From positions 806,001-870,000 of the forward strand of contig NZ_CP115768.1 of assembly GCF_027912835.1 (NCBI RefSeq): a stretch of 64,000 nt of DNA. The letters run 5' to 3'. Made by a program: the position numbers and the translations under genes. This document shows, one piece after another, positions 9,559 through 17,975 of the stretch (positions are counted from its first letter, which is position 1; each line of letters opens with the position of its first letter). This DNA comes from Paracoccus sediminicola (GTDB taxonomy: Bacteria; Pseudomonadota; Alphaproteobacteria; Rhodobacterales; Rhodobacteraceae). Below the pieces are notes generated by a model, which saw only the letters and a list, made by a program, of their open reading frames with translations, was not told the origin of the DNA and searched no databases.

Positions 9559-10212
9559 ATGACCTTGAACATCATACTGCTTGGACCCCCGGGGGCCGGT
9601 AAGGGAACCCAGGCACGGCGTCTGGTCGAAGAGCGCGGGCTGGTCCAGCTCTCGACCGGAGACATGCTGCGCGAGGCGCGTTCCTCGGGAACCGAGATGG
9701 GCAAGGTCGTGGCCGAGGTGATGGATAAGGGGCAACTGGTCACCGACGAAATCGTCATCGGGCTGATCCGCGAAAAACTGGAAAGCTCCGACGCGCCCGG
9801 CTTCATCTTCGACGGCTTCCCGCGCACCCTCGCGCAGGCCGACGCTCTGGGAGAGCTGCTTGGCGATATGGGCCAGAAGGTCGATGCGGTGATCGAGATG
9901 CAGGTCGATGACGAGGCGCTCGTCCGCCGCATCACCGGCCGCTACACCTGCGGAAATTGCGGCGAGGTCTATCACGACGAGACCCGCCCCACCGCCAAGG
10001 ACGGCGTCTGCGATGTCTGCGGCTCGACCGATCTGCGCCGCCGCGCCGACGACAACGAAGACAGCCTCAAGACCCGCCTTCTCGAATATTACAAGAAGAC
10101 CTCGCCGCTGATCGGCTATTACTATGCCAAGGGCGAGCTGCATCGGATCGACGGTCTGGCCGCCGTGGACGAGGTCGCGGCCGAGCTTTCGGCGGTGCTC
10201 GCCAGGCTGTAA
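9559..10212 (+). CDS. adk: Adenylate kinase (zinc-type lid)
   Basis: Cytosolic enzyme that interconverts AMP + ATP and 2 ADP. The 217-residue protein has the P-loop [10 protein letters not shown] (residues 9-18), the AMP-binding FDGFPRT motif (about 84-90) and a long lid with four cysteines, C131-x2-C134 and C151-x2-C154, which predicts a structural zinc. Start codon follows GGGAAGAGGG. Its position after secY is standard. A dispersed repeat copy and a promoter for rpsM follow it. Confidence 0.97.
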   Translation: MTLNIILLGPPGAGKGTQARRLVEERGLVQLSTGDMLREARSSGTEMGKVVAEVMDKGQLVTDEIVIGLIREKLESSDAPGFIFDGFPRTLAQADALGELLGDMGQKVDAVIEMQVDDEALVRRITGRYTCGNCGEVYHDETRPTAKDGVCDVCGSTDLRRRADDNEDSLKTRLLEYYKKTSPLIGYYYAKGELHRIDGLAAVDEVAAELSAVLARL

Positions 10213-10230
10213 CGACTCCGCCTCACCCTG

Positions 10231-10275
10231 ACCGAAATATCCCGGGGGAGGCCGCAGGCCGGGGGCAGCGCCCCC
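10231..10275 (-). repeat. Dispersed intergenic repeat, copy A
   Basis: Reading on the minus strand: GGGGGCGCTGCCCCC, a GC hairpin core, then CTCCCCCGGGATATTTCGGT. The same modules occur in the alaS-DUF1127 gap at 43346-43404 (plus) and 43531-43598 (minus). The G-run/C-run palindrome beside a CCCCCGAGGTATTTC-like tail suggests a REP-like element of this lineage. Confidence 0.65.
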
Positions 10276-10291
10276 ATCGGCGCCGCAGCAG

Positions 10292-10320
10292 TTGACAAAG
10301 CGTGAATTGACGACTACGTC
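10292..10320 (+). promoter_or_regulatory. Putative promoter of the alpha operon (rpsM-rpsK-rpoA-rplQ)
   Basis: A perfect TTGACA -35 element stands at 10292-10297. The hexamer 17 bases downstream (TACGTC, 10315-10320) is a poor -10. Position, 128 bases before rpsM and just after the repeat, suits a ribosomal-protein operon promoter. Confidence 0.45.
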
Positions 10321-10364
10321 ACGGCATCCCGCCAAGGGGAATCACCATTCCGGTGAACTCGATC

Positions 10365-10425
10365 AGGCCCGAAAGCCGTCTTTCGGGCCTTCGGTTGTGA
10401 AAAAAGGTTCCGGCGCTACGGAACC
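10365..10425 (+). promoter_or_regulatory. Two-hairpin leader of the alpha operon
   Basis: Hairpin 1: AGGCCCGAAAG (10365-10375) and CTTTCGGGCCT (10380-10390), a perfect 11-bp stem with loop CCGT. Hairpin 2: GGTTCCG (10406-10412) and CGGAACC (10419-10425), a 7-bp stem with a 6-base loop. Neither has a T-run. They lie in the transcribed leader 23-83 bases before rpsM and are candidates for autogenous control by a ribosomal protein, as S4 does in Escherichia coli, though the structure here is not the known S4 pseudoknot. Confidence 0.5.
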
Positions 10426-10447
10426 GCAACAAAGAAAAGGATAACGC

Positions 10448-10816
10448 GTGGCTCGTATTGCTGGCGTCAATATTCCGACGGGGAAGCGTGTCCCCATCGC
10501 ACTGACCTATATCCACGGCATCGGTCCGGCCTATGCCAACCAGATCATCGAAGCGGTCGGCATCGAACCGACCCGTCGCGTCAATGAGCTTTCGGATGCC
10601 GAAGTGCTTCAGATCCGCGAATATATCGACGGCAACCTGACCGTCGAAGGCGATCTGCGCCGCGAGAACCAGATGAACATCAAGCGTCTGATGGATCTCG
10701 GCTCTTACCGTGGTCTGCGTCACCGCCGCGGCCTTCCGGTCCGCGGTCAGCGCACCCACACCAATGCCCGCACCCGCAAGGGCCCGGCGAAACCCATCGC
10801 CGGCAAGAAGAAGTAA
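10448..10816 (+). CDS. rpsM: 30S ribosomal protein S13
   Basis: Small-subunit head protein uS13 contacting the P-site tRNA and L5. The 122 residues include [13 protein letters not shown] at the start and [15 protein letters not shown] near the C terminus. Translation starts at a GTG (10448) preceded by AAAGGA, and no suitable ATG exists nearby. First gene of the alpha operon, 12 bases before rpsK. Confidence 0.97.
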   Translation: MARIAGVNIPTGKRVPIALTYIHGIGPAYANQIIEAVGIEPTRRVNELSDAEVLQIREYIDGNLTVEGDLRRENQMNIKRLMDLGSYRGLRHRRGLPVRGQRTHTNARTRKGPAKPIAGKKK

Positions 10817-10828
10817 GGAGGCAGGCAT

Positions 10829-11218
10829 ATGGCACGTGACAAGACCCGGACCCGCCGCAAGGAGCGGAAGAACATCGCGGCAGGCGTCGCGCATGTGAAC
10901 AGCTCGTTCAACAACACCAAGATCCTGATCTCGGACGTTCAGGGCAACGCGATCGCGTGGTCCTCGGCCGGCACGATGGGTTTCAAGGGTTCGCGCAAAT
11001 CGACCCCTTACGCCGCCCAGATGGCCGCTGAAGACGCCGGCAAGAAGGCGCAGGAACACGGCGTCCGCACGCTGGAAGTCGAAGTGCAGGGCCCCGGCTC
11101 TGGCCGTGAATCGGCGCTGCGCGCGCTGGCCGCGGTCGGCTTCAACATCACCGCGATCCGCGACGTGACCCCGATCGCGCATAACGGCGTTCGCCCGCCG
11201 AAGCGCCGCCGCGTCTGA
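10829..11218 (+). CDS. rpsK: 30S ribosomal protein S11
   Basis: Platform protein uS11, 129 residues, with [28 protein letters not shown] and the C-terminal [11 protein letters not shown]. It follows rpsM by 12 bases with an AAGGAGG Shine-Dalgarno sequence. rpsD, which lies between rpsK and rpoA in enterobacteria, is absent here, as is usual for alphaproteobacteria. An attenuator-like hairpin separates it from rpoA. Confidence 0.98.
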   Translation: MARDKTRTRRKERKNIAAGVAHVNSSFNNTKILISDVQGNAIAWSSAGTMGFKGSRKSTPYAAQMAAEDAGKKAQEHGVRTLEVEVQGPGSGRESALRALAAVGFNITAIRDVTPIAHNGVRPPKRRRV

Positions 11219-11232
11219 TCCTGACTGACATG

Positions 11233-11272
11233 CCTGCCTGCGCCGCCCTGCTGCGGTGCAGGCGGGTCTTTT
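11233..11272 (+). terminator. Attenuator-like terminator between rpsK and rpoA
   Basis: CCTGCCTGCGCCG (11233-11245) pairs with CGGTGCAGGCGGG (11254-11266) through 13 pairs including two G-T, with an 8-base loop, followed by TCTTTT. It starts 15 bases after the rpsK stop. Because rpoA and rplQ have no obvious separate promoter, it probably acts as a partial terminator that lowers rpoA expression relative to the ribosomal genes. Confidence 0.6.
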
Positions 11273-11336
11273 CGCATTTCACCTCGGGCGTTCCGGTCCA
11301 CGATCATGGGAACGGAACAGGTATGGAGGCAAACGC

Positions 11337-12353
11337 ATGATCCACAAGAACTGGGCCGAGCTGATCAAGCCCTCGCAGCTTGACATCAAGACCGGCGCCG
11401 ATGCGACCCGCAGCGCGACGGTCACCGCCGAACCGCTGGAGCGTGGCTTCGGTCTCACCCTCGGCAACGCGCTGCGCCGGGTGCTGCTGTCCTCGCTGCA
11501 GGGCGCGGCGATCACCAGCGTGCAGATCGACAATGTGCTGCATGAATTCTCGTCCGTCGCCGGCGTCCGCGAGGACGTGACCGATATCGTGCTGAACCTG
11601 AAGGGCGTCACGCTCAAGATGGATGTCGAAGGCACCAAGCGACTGACCCTGGCCGCGAAAGGTCCGGGCGAGGTCAAGGCGAGCGACATTCAGGAAACCG
11701 CGGGCATCACCGTGCTGAACCGCGACCATGTGATCTGCCATCTCGATGACGGCGCGGATCTCAACATGGAGCTGACCGTCACCACCGGCAAGGGCTATGT
11801 CGCCGCCGACAAGAACCGTCCCGACGATGCGCCCATCGGGCTGATCCCCATCGACGCGATCTTTTCGCCGGTCAAGCGCGTCAGCTATGAAGTGACCCCG
11901 ACCCGTGAGGGTCAGGTGCTGGATTATGACAAGCTGACCATGAAGATCGAGACGGATGGCTCGCTGACCCCGGAAGATGCCGTCGCCTATGCCGCGCGCA
12001 TTCTGCAGGACCAGCTGTCGGTCTTCGTGAACTTCGACGAGCCGGAAGCCGCCCGCGCGCAAAGCGATGATGACGGTCTGGAATTCGATCCGCGCTTGCT
12101 CAAGAAGGTGGACGAGCTGGAATTGTCGGTCCGTTCGGCAAACTGCCTGAAGAACGACAATATCGTCTATATCGGCGATCTGATCCAGAAAACCGAAGCC
12201 GAGATGCTGCGCACGCCGAATTTCGGCCGCAAATCGCTGAACGAGATCAAGGAAGTGCTCTCGGGCATGGGCCTGCATCTCGGGATGGATGTGGTCGACT
12301 GGCCGCCGGAAAACATCGAGGACCTCGCCAAGCGGTTCGACGACCAGTTTTGA
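11337..12353 (+). CDS. rpoA: DNA-directed RNA polymerase alpha subunit
   Basis: Scaffold subunit of RNA polymerase. 338 residues: N-terminal dimerisation domain with [18 protein letters not shown] (about 39-56) and C-terminal alphaCTD with helix-hairpin-helix residues [11 protein letters not shown] and [14 protein letters not shown], which binds UP elements and activators. The ATG at 11337 follows a TATGGAGGC ribosome-binding site. An in-frame start at 11256 lies inside the preceding hairpin and gives non-homologous residues. Confidence 0.98.
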   Translation: MIHKNWAELIKPSQLDIKTGADATRSATVTAEPLERGFGLTLGNALRRVLLSSLQGAAITSVQIDNVLHEFSSVAGVREDVTDIVLNLKGVTLKMDVEGTKRLTLAAKGPGEVKASDIQETAGITVLNRDHVICHLDDGADLNMELTVTTGKGYVAADKNRPDDAPIGLIPIDAIFSPVKRVSYEVTPTREGQVLDYDKLTMKIETDGSLTPEDAVAYAARILQDQLSVFVNFDEPEAARAQSDDDGLEFDPRLLKKVDELELSVRSANCLKNDNIVYIGDLIQKTEAEMLRTPNFGRKSLNEIKEVLSGMGLHLGMDVVDWPPENIEDLAKRFDDQF

Positions 12354-12468
12354 CGACGGCCGGGGCGGCATGTCCGCCCCGCCGACGACCGGGCATTCCG
12401 CCCCAAGGAGAGCGGTCCGCAACGCATGGGCCGCCAGACAAAGCAAAAGACGTTAAAGGAGAAACATC

Positions 12469-12888
12469 ATGCGTCACGCACGTGGCTATCGCCGCCTCAA
12501 CCGTACTCACGAGCACCGCAAGGCGCTCTTCGCCAATATGGCCGGCTCGCTGATCGAGCATGAGCAGATCAAGACGACGCTGCCGAAAGCCAAGGAATTG
12601 CGCCCGATCGTCGAGAAGCTGATCACGCTTGCCAAGCGCGGCGATCTGCATGCCCGCCGTCAGGCCGCAGCGCAGCTTAAGCAGGACAGCCATGTCGCCA
12701 AGTTGTTCGACGAGCTCGGCGAGCGCTTCAAGGATCGTCAGGGCGGCTATGTCCGCGTCCTGAAAGCCGGCTTCCGCTATGGCGACATGGCGCCGATGGC
12801 GATCATCGAGCTGGTCGATCGCGACCCGGATGCCAAAGGTGCCGCCGACCGCGCCCGGCTGGAAGCCGAGGACAACGCCGAAGAGTGA
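12469..12888 (+). CDS. rplQ: 50S ribosomal protein L17
   Basis: Large-subunit protein bL17, 139 residues, starting [17 protein letters not shown], with the [17 protein letters not shown] block and an acidic C-terminal tail. Start follows AAAGGAGAAA. It closes the alpha operon and is followed by a strong terminator at 12911-12946. Confidence 0.98.
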   Translation: MRHARGYRRLNRTHEHRKALFANMAGSLIEHEQIKTTLPKAKELRPIVEKLITLAKRGDLHARRQAAAQLKQDSHVAKLFDELGERFKDRQGGYVRVLKAGFRYGDMAPMAIIELVDRDPDAKGAADRARLEAEDNAEE

Positions 12889-12910
12889 TTCGGCCCTTGA
12901 ATCAAGCCTG

Positions 12911-12946
12911 ACGCCCCGCTCGTGTGAACCACGGCGGGGCGTTTTT
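12911..12946 (+). terminator. Rho-independent terminator of the alpha operon
   Basis: ACGCCCCGC (12911-12919) pairs with GCGGGGCGT (12934-12942). An inner CGTG/CACG helix extends it past one bulged T, and five T follow (12942-12946). It starts 22 bases after the rplQ stop. Confidence 0.92.
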
Positions 12947-12975
12947 CGTTGTACAACCGACGGAATCGCCGTCCT

Positions 12976-12995
12976 GTCCACCTGTACAGAAGGAC
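12976..12995. promoter_or_regulatory. lux-box-like 20-bp dyad upstream of luxR
   Basis: GTCC-AC-CTGTACAG-AA-GGAC is a 20-bp inverted repeat with 16 of 20 bases symmetric about the centre between 12985 and 12986. Length and CTGTACAG core fit the LuxR-type operator class. A second palindrome, GTTGTACAAC, lies at 12948-12957 beside the rplQ terminator. The dyad is 174 bases before the chosen luxR start, so it would control luxR, and luxI by readthrough. Confidence 0.6.
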
Positions 12996-13168
12996 ATATG
13001 GGCAGCATATGTAAGTATTTTTGGCAAAGAGGATCTATTTCTTGATATTTGACGGGTCTTAACAACTACATCTTGCGATTGCGTTCGACGATTGTGCTTC
13101 ACTTGTCGCAAGAAACCGTCCATGTTGCCCTTATAAGTGAGAATGACAAACTGAACGATTGCGCGGAT

Positions 13169-13780
13169 ATGCCGACCAGAGCCGAGATAAATGCGCTTCT
13201 CGCGAAGCTGAAACCCTTCGCGCCAATGGGCTATTTCATTGGCCTGCATATTCGTTTTGCCGCGCCGATTATGCAGTTCCAGACCTATTCCAAGGAATGG
13301 TCGGACCATTATTCTGCCAAGGCCTATGCGCTGCGCGACCCGATGATCGCCTGGGGGTTTTCGACCAACGGGTCGGTTCGCTGGTCCGCCGTCCCGGTGC
13401 CGGATCCCTTCGGCATTCTCAGCGACGCCGCCAAGTTCGGAATGAAATATGGTGTGGCCGTCTCGTGCGGGCCGATCAGCTCTCGCACCATCGCCGGGCT
13501 GACCCGCGACGACCGTGAATATACAGATTCCGAGATCGAGCAGATCTCGAAACTGATCCGCCAGCTCCACGATATTACGGAGCCGCCGGAGAGCCTTACC
13601 AAGGCTCAAATCGAGGCCCTTCGGTGCATCGCGGAGGGCGATCGTCATGCAGCAGCGGCGGCAAAGCTTGGCATCACGGAAAGCGCATTCAAGGCTCGGC
13701 TCATCTCGGCGCGCGAACGATTGATGGCCCGGACCACGGCGGAAGCGCTTCAACGGGCCAAGGAGTACCGTCTGCTGTAG
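13169..13780 (+). CDS. LuxR-family quorum-sensing transcription regulator
   Basis: Acyl-homoserine-lactone-responsive regulator of 203 residues. The N-terminal autoinducer-binding domain has the W..Y..Y..DP...W pattern (EWSDHYSAKAYALRDPMIAW). The C-terminal LuxR helix-turn-helix runs from about residue 140 (SLTKAQIEALRCIAEGD to AFKARLISARERLM). The ATG at 13169 is preferred; an in-frame TTG at 13049 would add 40 residues without family similarity. It lies 58 bases before luxI and downstream of a lux-box-like dyad, so the pair forms a self-contained quorum-sensing circuit. The base composition of its 5' part is slightly AT-richer than its neighbours. Confidence 0.9.
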   Translation: MPTRAEINALLAKLKPFAPMGYFIGLHIRFAAPIMQFQTYSKEWSDHYSAKAYALRDPMIAWGFSTNGSVRWSAVPVPDPFGILSDAAKFGMKYGVAVSCGPISSRTIAGLTRDDREYTDSEIEQISKLIRQLHDITEPPESLTKAQIEALRCIAEGDRHAAAAAKLGITESAFKARLISARERLMARTTAEALQRAKEYRLL

Positions 13781-13838
13781 GGCGTAGCCTTACCGATTTC
13801 GCACCTGGGGCTTTCCCTCAATCCCAGGAGAAAAGACA

Positions 13839-14429
13839 ATGCAGACGACGACGATTTCCTTTACCAACATGCACACCCACGGCGAATTGTTCGCCAATAT
13901 CCTCCGCGCCCGGCGGCAGAGTTTCATCGTGCAGAACAATTGGGATCTGCCGCAGGCGGAGGGGATGGAGTATGACCAGTACGACACCCCCGCCTCGCGC
14001 TGGGTCGCGGTGCACGAACGGGGTGAGGTCATGGCCGGGATCCGCCTGACGCCGACCACGGCGCGTTGCGGCATCTATTCCTACATGATCCGCGACGCAC
14101 AGCGCGGCATCCTCGGCGGCTCGATCCCGCAGAACCTGCTTTACGAGGATGCGCCGGTCGATGAGCATATCTGGGAATCCAGCCGTGTCTTCGTCAGCCA
14201 TAACGTCCCCACCGGTATCCGCCGCAAGGTTCACGCACAGCTCATCGACGGTCTCAACCAGGCCGCGCGCGAGCTGGGTGCGGTGCGCCATATCGGGCTC
14301 ATCAATGCGAGCTGGCCGCGTTGGTACCGCCGCTGTGGCATGGAGGGGGAAGCGATGGGACCGGTGCTGAACTTCGATGACGGCGATTTTCAGGTCGTTT
14401 CGACGAATCTCGTTCAGAAGCTGCACTGA
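13839..14429 (+). CDS. LuxI-family acyl-homoserine-lactone synthase
   Basis: Makes the acyl-HSL signal from S-adenosylmethionine and an acyl-ACP donor. The 196-residue GNAT-like protein has the LuxI core: RRQSF, a W at NNWDL, EYDQYD, GIRL and ESSRVFV, matching the invariant R, F, W, D, D, R, E, R residues. The start follows CAGGAGAAAA. It is co-oriented with luxR 58 bases upstream. The acyl chain cannot be told from sequence. Confidence 0.93.
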   Translation: MQTTTISFTNMHTHGELFANILRARRQSFIVQNNWDLPQAEGMEYDQYDTPASRWVAVHERGEVMAGIRLTPTTARCGIYSYMIRDAQRGILGGSIPQNLLYEDAPVDEHIWESSRVFVSHNVPTGIRRKVHAQLIDGLNQAARELGAVRHIGLINASWPRWYRRCGMEGEAMGPVLNFDDGDFQVVSTNLVQKLH

Positions 14430-14470
14430 CCCTTTTGCTTGGCAGACGGGCGGCGTATCCTCCGCCCGTC

Positions 14471-15799
14471 ATGGCCGATCTTTTCGATAATCCGGGGCCT
14501 CCGGCGCCTGAAAGCCCGGCCGCGAAGCCGGTCCGTGCCGCGCCGCTGGCCGACCGGATCAGGCCCCGCGCGCTGTCGCAGGTGATCGGGCAGCAGAAGG
14601 TTCTGGACCGCGATGGTCCGCTGGGCGCGATGCTGGGGGCGGGCAGCCTGTCCTCGCTGATCCTCTGGGGGCCGCCCGGCGTGGGCAAGACCACCATTGC
14701 CCGGCTTCTGGCCGATGAAACCGATCTGCAATTCGTCCAGATCAGCGCGATCTTTTCCGGCGTGCCCGAGCTGCGCAAGGTTTTCGAGGCGGCAAGACTG
14801 CGGCGCGAACAGGGCGGCGGCACGCTGCTTTTCGTGGATGAGATCCACCGCTTCAACAAGGCGCAGCAGGACAGTTTCCTGCCGCATATGGAGGACGGCA
14901 CCATCCTTCTGGTCGGGGCGACCACCGAGAATCCCAGCTTCGAGCTGAACGCGGCGCTTCTGTCGCGCGCGCAGGTCATCGTGCTGGAGAGGCTGTCGCT
15001 CGCCGATCTCGAACTGATGGCGCAGCGCGCCGAGAAAGAGCTTGGCCGTGCCTTGCCGCTGACCGGTTCGGCGCGTGAGGCGTTGCTGGAAATGGCCGAT
15101 GGCGATGGCCGCGCGGCGCTGAACCTGATCGAGCAGGTCATGGCGTGGAAGGCCGACAAAGCTCTGGATCCCGAGGCGCTTTCGGCCCGGCTGATGAAGC
15201 GGGCGGCGAAATACGACAAGTCGGGCGACGAGCATTACAACCTGATCTCGGCGCTGCATAAATCGGTGCGCGGCAGCGATCCGGATGCGGCGCTGTATTG
15301 GCTGGGCCGGATGCTGGAGGGGGGCGAGGATCCCCGCTATCTCGCCCGGCGCATCACCCGCATGGCGGTCGAGGATATCGGCCTCGCCGATCCGGCGGCG
15401 CAGCGGCATTGCCTGGATGCCTGGGCGCTGTACGAACGGCTCGGCAGTCCCGAGGGCGAGCTGGCTCTGGCGCAGGCGGTGATCTATCTGGCGCTCGCGC
15501 CGAAATCCAATGCGGGTTACGTCGCCTATAAGGCAGCCCGGGCCGAGGCGAAGAAGACAGGCAGCCTGATGCCTCCCGCGCATATCCTGAACGCGCCCAC
15601 GAAGCTGATGAAGGATCAGGGCTATGGCGCGGGCTATGCCTATGACCATGACGCCGAGGAAGGGTTCAGCGGGCAGAATTACTTCCCCGAGGGGATGAAG
15701 CGTCCGGTGCTGTATAACCCCGTCGAGCGCGGCTTTGAGCGAGAGCTGAAAAAGCGGCTCGACTGGTTCACGCAGCAAAGGCTCAAGCGCGGCGGGTGA
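14471..15799 (+). CDS. rarA: Replication-associated recombination protein A (MgsA/RarA AAA+ ATPase)
   Basis: Clamp-loader-like AAA+ ATPase acting at stalled replication forks. 442 residues: Walker A GPPGVGKTT, Walker B LLFVDEIHRFNKAQQD, sensor GATTENPSF, and the C-terminal MgsA domain with HKSVRGSDPDAALYWLGRM and QNYFPEGM. The start at 14471 gives MADLFDNP, the usual N terminus with a SSB-contacting DLF motif. An upstream ATG at 14435 adds unrelated residues. It follows luxI by 41 bases but is functionally unrelated. Confidence 0.96.
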   Translation: MADLFDNPGPPAPESPAAKPVRAAPLADRIRPRALSQVIGQQKVLDRDGPLGAMLGAGSLSSLILWGPPGVGKTTIARLLADETDLQFVQISAIFSGVPELRKVFEAARLRREQGGGTLLFVDEIHRFNKAQQDSFLPHMEDGTILLVGATTENPSFELNAALLSRAQVIVLERLSLADLELMAQRAEKELGRALPLTGSAREALLEMADGDGRAALNLIEQVMAWKADKALDPEALSARLMKRAAKYDKSGDEHYNLISALHKSVRGSDPDAALYWLGRMLEGGEDPRYLARRITRMAVEDIGLADPAAQRHCLDAWALYERLGSPEGELALAQAVIYLALAPKSNAGYVAYKAARAEAKKTGSLMPPAHILNAPTKLMKDQGYGAGYAYDHDAEEGFSGQNYFPEGMKRPVLYNPVERGFERELKKRLDWFTQQRLKRGG

Positions 15800-15910
15800 G
15801 GGGGCTGCCGGGGGTGGCGCGTCGGTGGCGGGCCGAAGTGCCAGCACACAGCACCACCGCGCGCCGCGCGCCCGGTTGACTTTGCCCCCGCCGCGTCACA
15901 TTCAACCGCC

Positions 15911-16285
15911 ATGATGAACCCGTTTCTGCAAGTTGCCCTTGGCGGCGCGATCGGTGCGACTGCGCGCTATGGCGTTTATCAGCTGATCCCGGCGCATGGT
16001 CCCGGATTTCCGGTCGCGACTGCTGTTGTCAACGTGGCGGGCAGCTTCGTGATGGGCGTGCTTGCCGTGCTGATGGCGCAGCGTATCGGCAACCATTATG
16101 CGCCGCTGCTGCTGACCGGCGTGCTTGGCGGGTTCACCACGTTTTCCGCGTTTTCGCTGGATGCGCTGACCCTGTGGGAGCGCGGTCAGGCAGCCGGCGC
16201 GGCGGTCTATGTCGTGGCCTCGGTGCTGCTCTCGCTGCTCGCCGTCATCGCCGGGCTGGCCGTTGGCCGGGGGATCTGGGCATGA
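15911..16285 (+). CDS. crcB: Fluoride exporter CrcB/Fluc
   Basis: Dual-topology fluoride channel of the cytoplasmic membrane. 124 residues with four hydrophobic helices, the conserved Asn in VNVAGSF and the GGFTTFSAFSLDAL motif with the paired Phe residues of the fluoride pathway. The start is 15911 or the next codon. Its stop overlaps the following pseudouridine synthase (ATGA). No fluoride riboswitch was recognised upstream. Confidence 0.95.
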   Translation: MMNPFLQVALGGAIGATARYGVYQLIPAHGPGFPVATAVVNVAGSFVMGVLAVLMAQRIGNHYAPLLLTGVLGGFTTFSAFSLDALTLWERGQAAGAAVYVVASVLLSLLAVIAGLAVGRGIWA

Positions 16286-17325
16286 GCGGGGTGCAGGTGA
16301 TCCGCATCGCGGCGGAGGATGCCGGTCAACGGCTCGATCGCTGGCTGAAGAAGCGCTTTCCGCAGCTCACCCAGGGCGCGGTGGAAAAGATGTGCCGCAA
16401 GGGCGAGCTGCGCGTCGATGGGGGACGGGTCAAGGCCAATACCCGCATCGAGGCGGGGCAGGAGGTGCGCGTGCCGCCCTTGCCCGACGCGCCCGCGCCG
16501 AAGGCCGAGGCCCCGCGCATCGCCCTGAACGACGCCGAGATGATCCAGGCGGCGGTGATCTGGAAGGACCAGCATATCATCGCGCTGAACAAGCCGCCGG
16601 GACTGCCCTCGCAGGGCGGCTCGGGGCAGGGCAACCGCCATGTGGACGGGCTCGGCGAGGCGCTGAAATTCGGCTATAAGGAAAAGCCCAAGCTGGTGCA
16701 CCGGCTGGACAAGGACACCTCGGGCATCCTGCTTCTGGCGCGGACCGACCGGGTGGCGCGGGCGCTGTCCGAGGCGTTCCGGCATCGCTCGACGCGCAAG
16801 ATCTACTGGGCCGCCGTGGCGGGGGTGCCAAACCCGCGCATGGGCACGATCCGCTTCGGTCTTGTCAAGGCGGGCGGGCACGGGCGCGGCGGCGAGGGCG
16901 AGAAGATGGTCGCGGTGCATCCGCGCGACATCGCCTCGACCGAGGGCGCCAAGCGTGCCACCACCGATTACGCCGTGCTGGACAATCTCGCCCAGCGGAC
17001 AAGCTGGTGCGCGCTCGTGCCGATCACCGGGCGCACCCATCAGCTGCGCGCCCATATGGCCGAGCTGGGCCATCCCATCGTGGGGGACGGGAAATATGGC
17101 GGCTCGGGGCAGGAAAATCTTGGCGATGGCTGGGGCGCTCAGCTTGGAGGAGAGATCAGCCGCAAGCTGCATCTTCATGCTCGCAGCATTTCCTTTACCC
17201 ATCCGATCACCAGGCAGGCGGTGCATCTGACCGCGCCCTTGCCCGATCACATGAAGCGGACATGGAAGACGCTCGGCTGGCATGAGAACGACGTGCCGGC
17301 CGACCCGTTCGAGGAGCAGGAATGA
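16282..17325 (+). CDS. rluC: RluA-family 23S rRNA pseudouridine synthase (RluC-like)
   Basis: Isomerises specific uridines to pseudouridine in 23S rRNA. 347 residues: N-terminal S4 domain (QRLDRWLKKRFPQLTQ), then the catalytic domain with HRLDKDTSGILLLAR, where the Asp in RLDKDTSG is the nucleophile, and PITGRTHQLRAHM. The ATG overlaps the crcB stop by four bases (ATGA), so the earlier in-frame ATG at 16174 is rejected. RluC-type specificity is inferred from length and the S4 domain. Confidence 0.92.
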   Translation: MSGVQVIRIAAEDAGQRLDRWLKKRFPQLTQGAVEKMCRKGELRVDGGRVKANTRIEAGQEVRVPPLPDAPAPKAEAPRIALNDAEMIQAAVIWKDQHIIALNKPPGLPSQGGSGQGNRHVDGLGEALKFGYKEKPKLVHRLDKDTSGILLLARTDRVARALSEAFRHRSTRKIYWAAVAGVPNPRMGTIRFGLVKAGGHGRGGEGEKMVAVHPRDIASTEGAKRATTDYAVLDNLAQRTSWCALVPITGRTHQLRAHMAELGHPIVGDGKYGGSGQENLGDGWGAQLGGEISRKLHLHARSISFTHPITRQAVHLTAPLPDHMKRTWKTLGWHENDVPADPFEEQE

Positions 17326-17975
17326 AACTTGTTGTCTTCGATGTGGATGGCACGCTGGTCGACAGTCAGGCGCTGATCGTCGGCGCGATGGAGATGGCGT
17401 TCTTAGGCGCCGGGCTGGAGCCTCTGGACCGCAGCCGGGTGCTCTCCATCGTCGGGCTGTCGTTGCCGGTGGCTGTGGAACGGCTGGCCCCTGACGCCCC
17501 CGCGTCACAACAGGAGGCCATCGTCGAGGGCTATCGCGACGCCTTCCGGACCCGCCGCATCCGGTCAGAGGCGCCGCTTTATGACGGCGCGCTGCCCTGT
17601 CTCGACCGGCTTGCGGCGCGCGACGACCTGCTTCTTGGCGTGGCGACCGGCAAATCGCGGCGCGGGCTGGACGCGATGCTGAAACATCACGATCTGGGCG
17701 GGCATTTCGTGACGCTCCAGACCGCCGACACGCACCCCTCGAAACCGCATCCCCAGATGCTGCTGACCGCCTGCGCCGAGGCCGGGGTGGAGCCGGGCGC
17801 CGCGCTGATGATCGGCGATACCGAGTTCGATATCGCTATGGCCCAGCAGGCTGGCTGTGCGGCCATCGGGGTCGGCTGGGGTTATCATCCTGCCGCCACG
17901 CTGCGCGAGATGGGGGCAGAGGTCGCCGGTGATTTCGCCGCTCTGGAGAGGATGATCGGAGATTGGGCGCAATGA
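17322..17975 (+). CDS. HAD-superfamily hydrolase (phosphoglycolate phosphatase-like)
   Basis: 217-residue cytosolic HAD phosphatase. Motif I DVDGTLVDS (residues 7-15) carries the Asp nucleophile and acid/base Asp, motif II is GVATGKS, and motif III/IV are KPHPQML and MIGDTEFDIAMA. It overlaps the rluC stop by four bases and the ATP12 gene likewise, forming a coupled trio. The substrate cannot be fixed from sequence; Gph-like activity is the default guess. Confidence 0.9.
   Translation: MKLVVFDVDGTLVDSQALIVGAMEMAFLGAGLEPLDRSRVLSIVGLSLPVAVERLAPDAPASQQEAIVEGYRDAFRTRRIRSEAPLYDGALPCLDRLAARDDLLLGVATGKSRRGLDAMLKHHDLGGHFVTLQTADTHPSKPHPQMLLTACAEAGVEPGAALMIGDTEFDIAMAQQAGCAAIGVGWGYHPAATLREMGAEVAGDFAALERMIGDWAQ

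Noticed and set aside
12948..12957. GTTGTACAAC as a separate operator
   Set aside because: It lies directly after the rplQ terminator T-run and is only 10 bp; the 20-bp dyad at 12976-12995 is the better candidate.
15800..15910. A possible fluoride riboswitch upstream of crcB
   Set aside because: The conserved pseudoknot pattern was not found in the 111-base gap.
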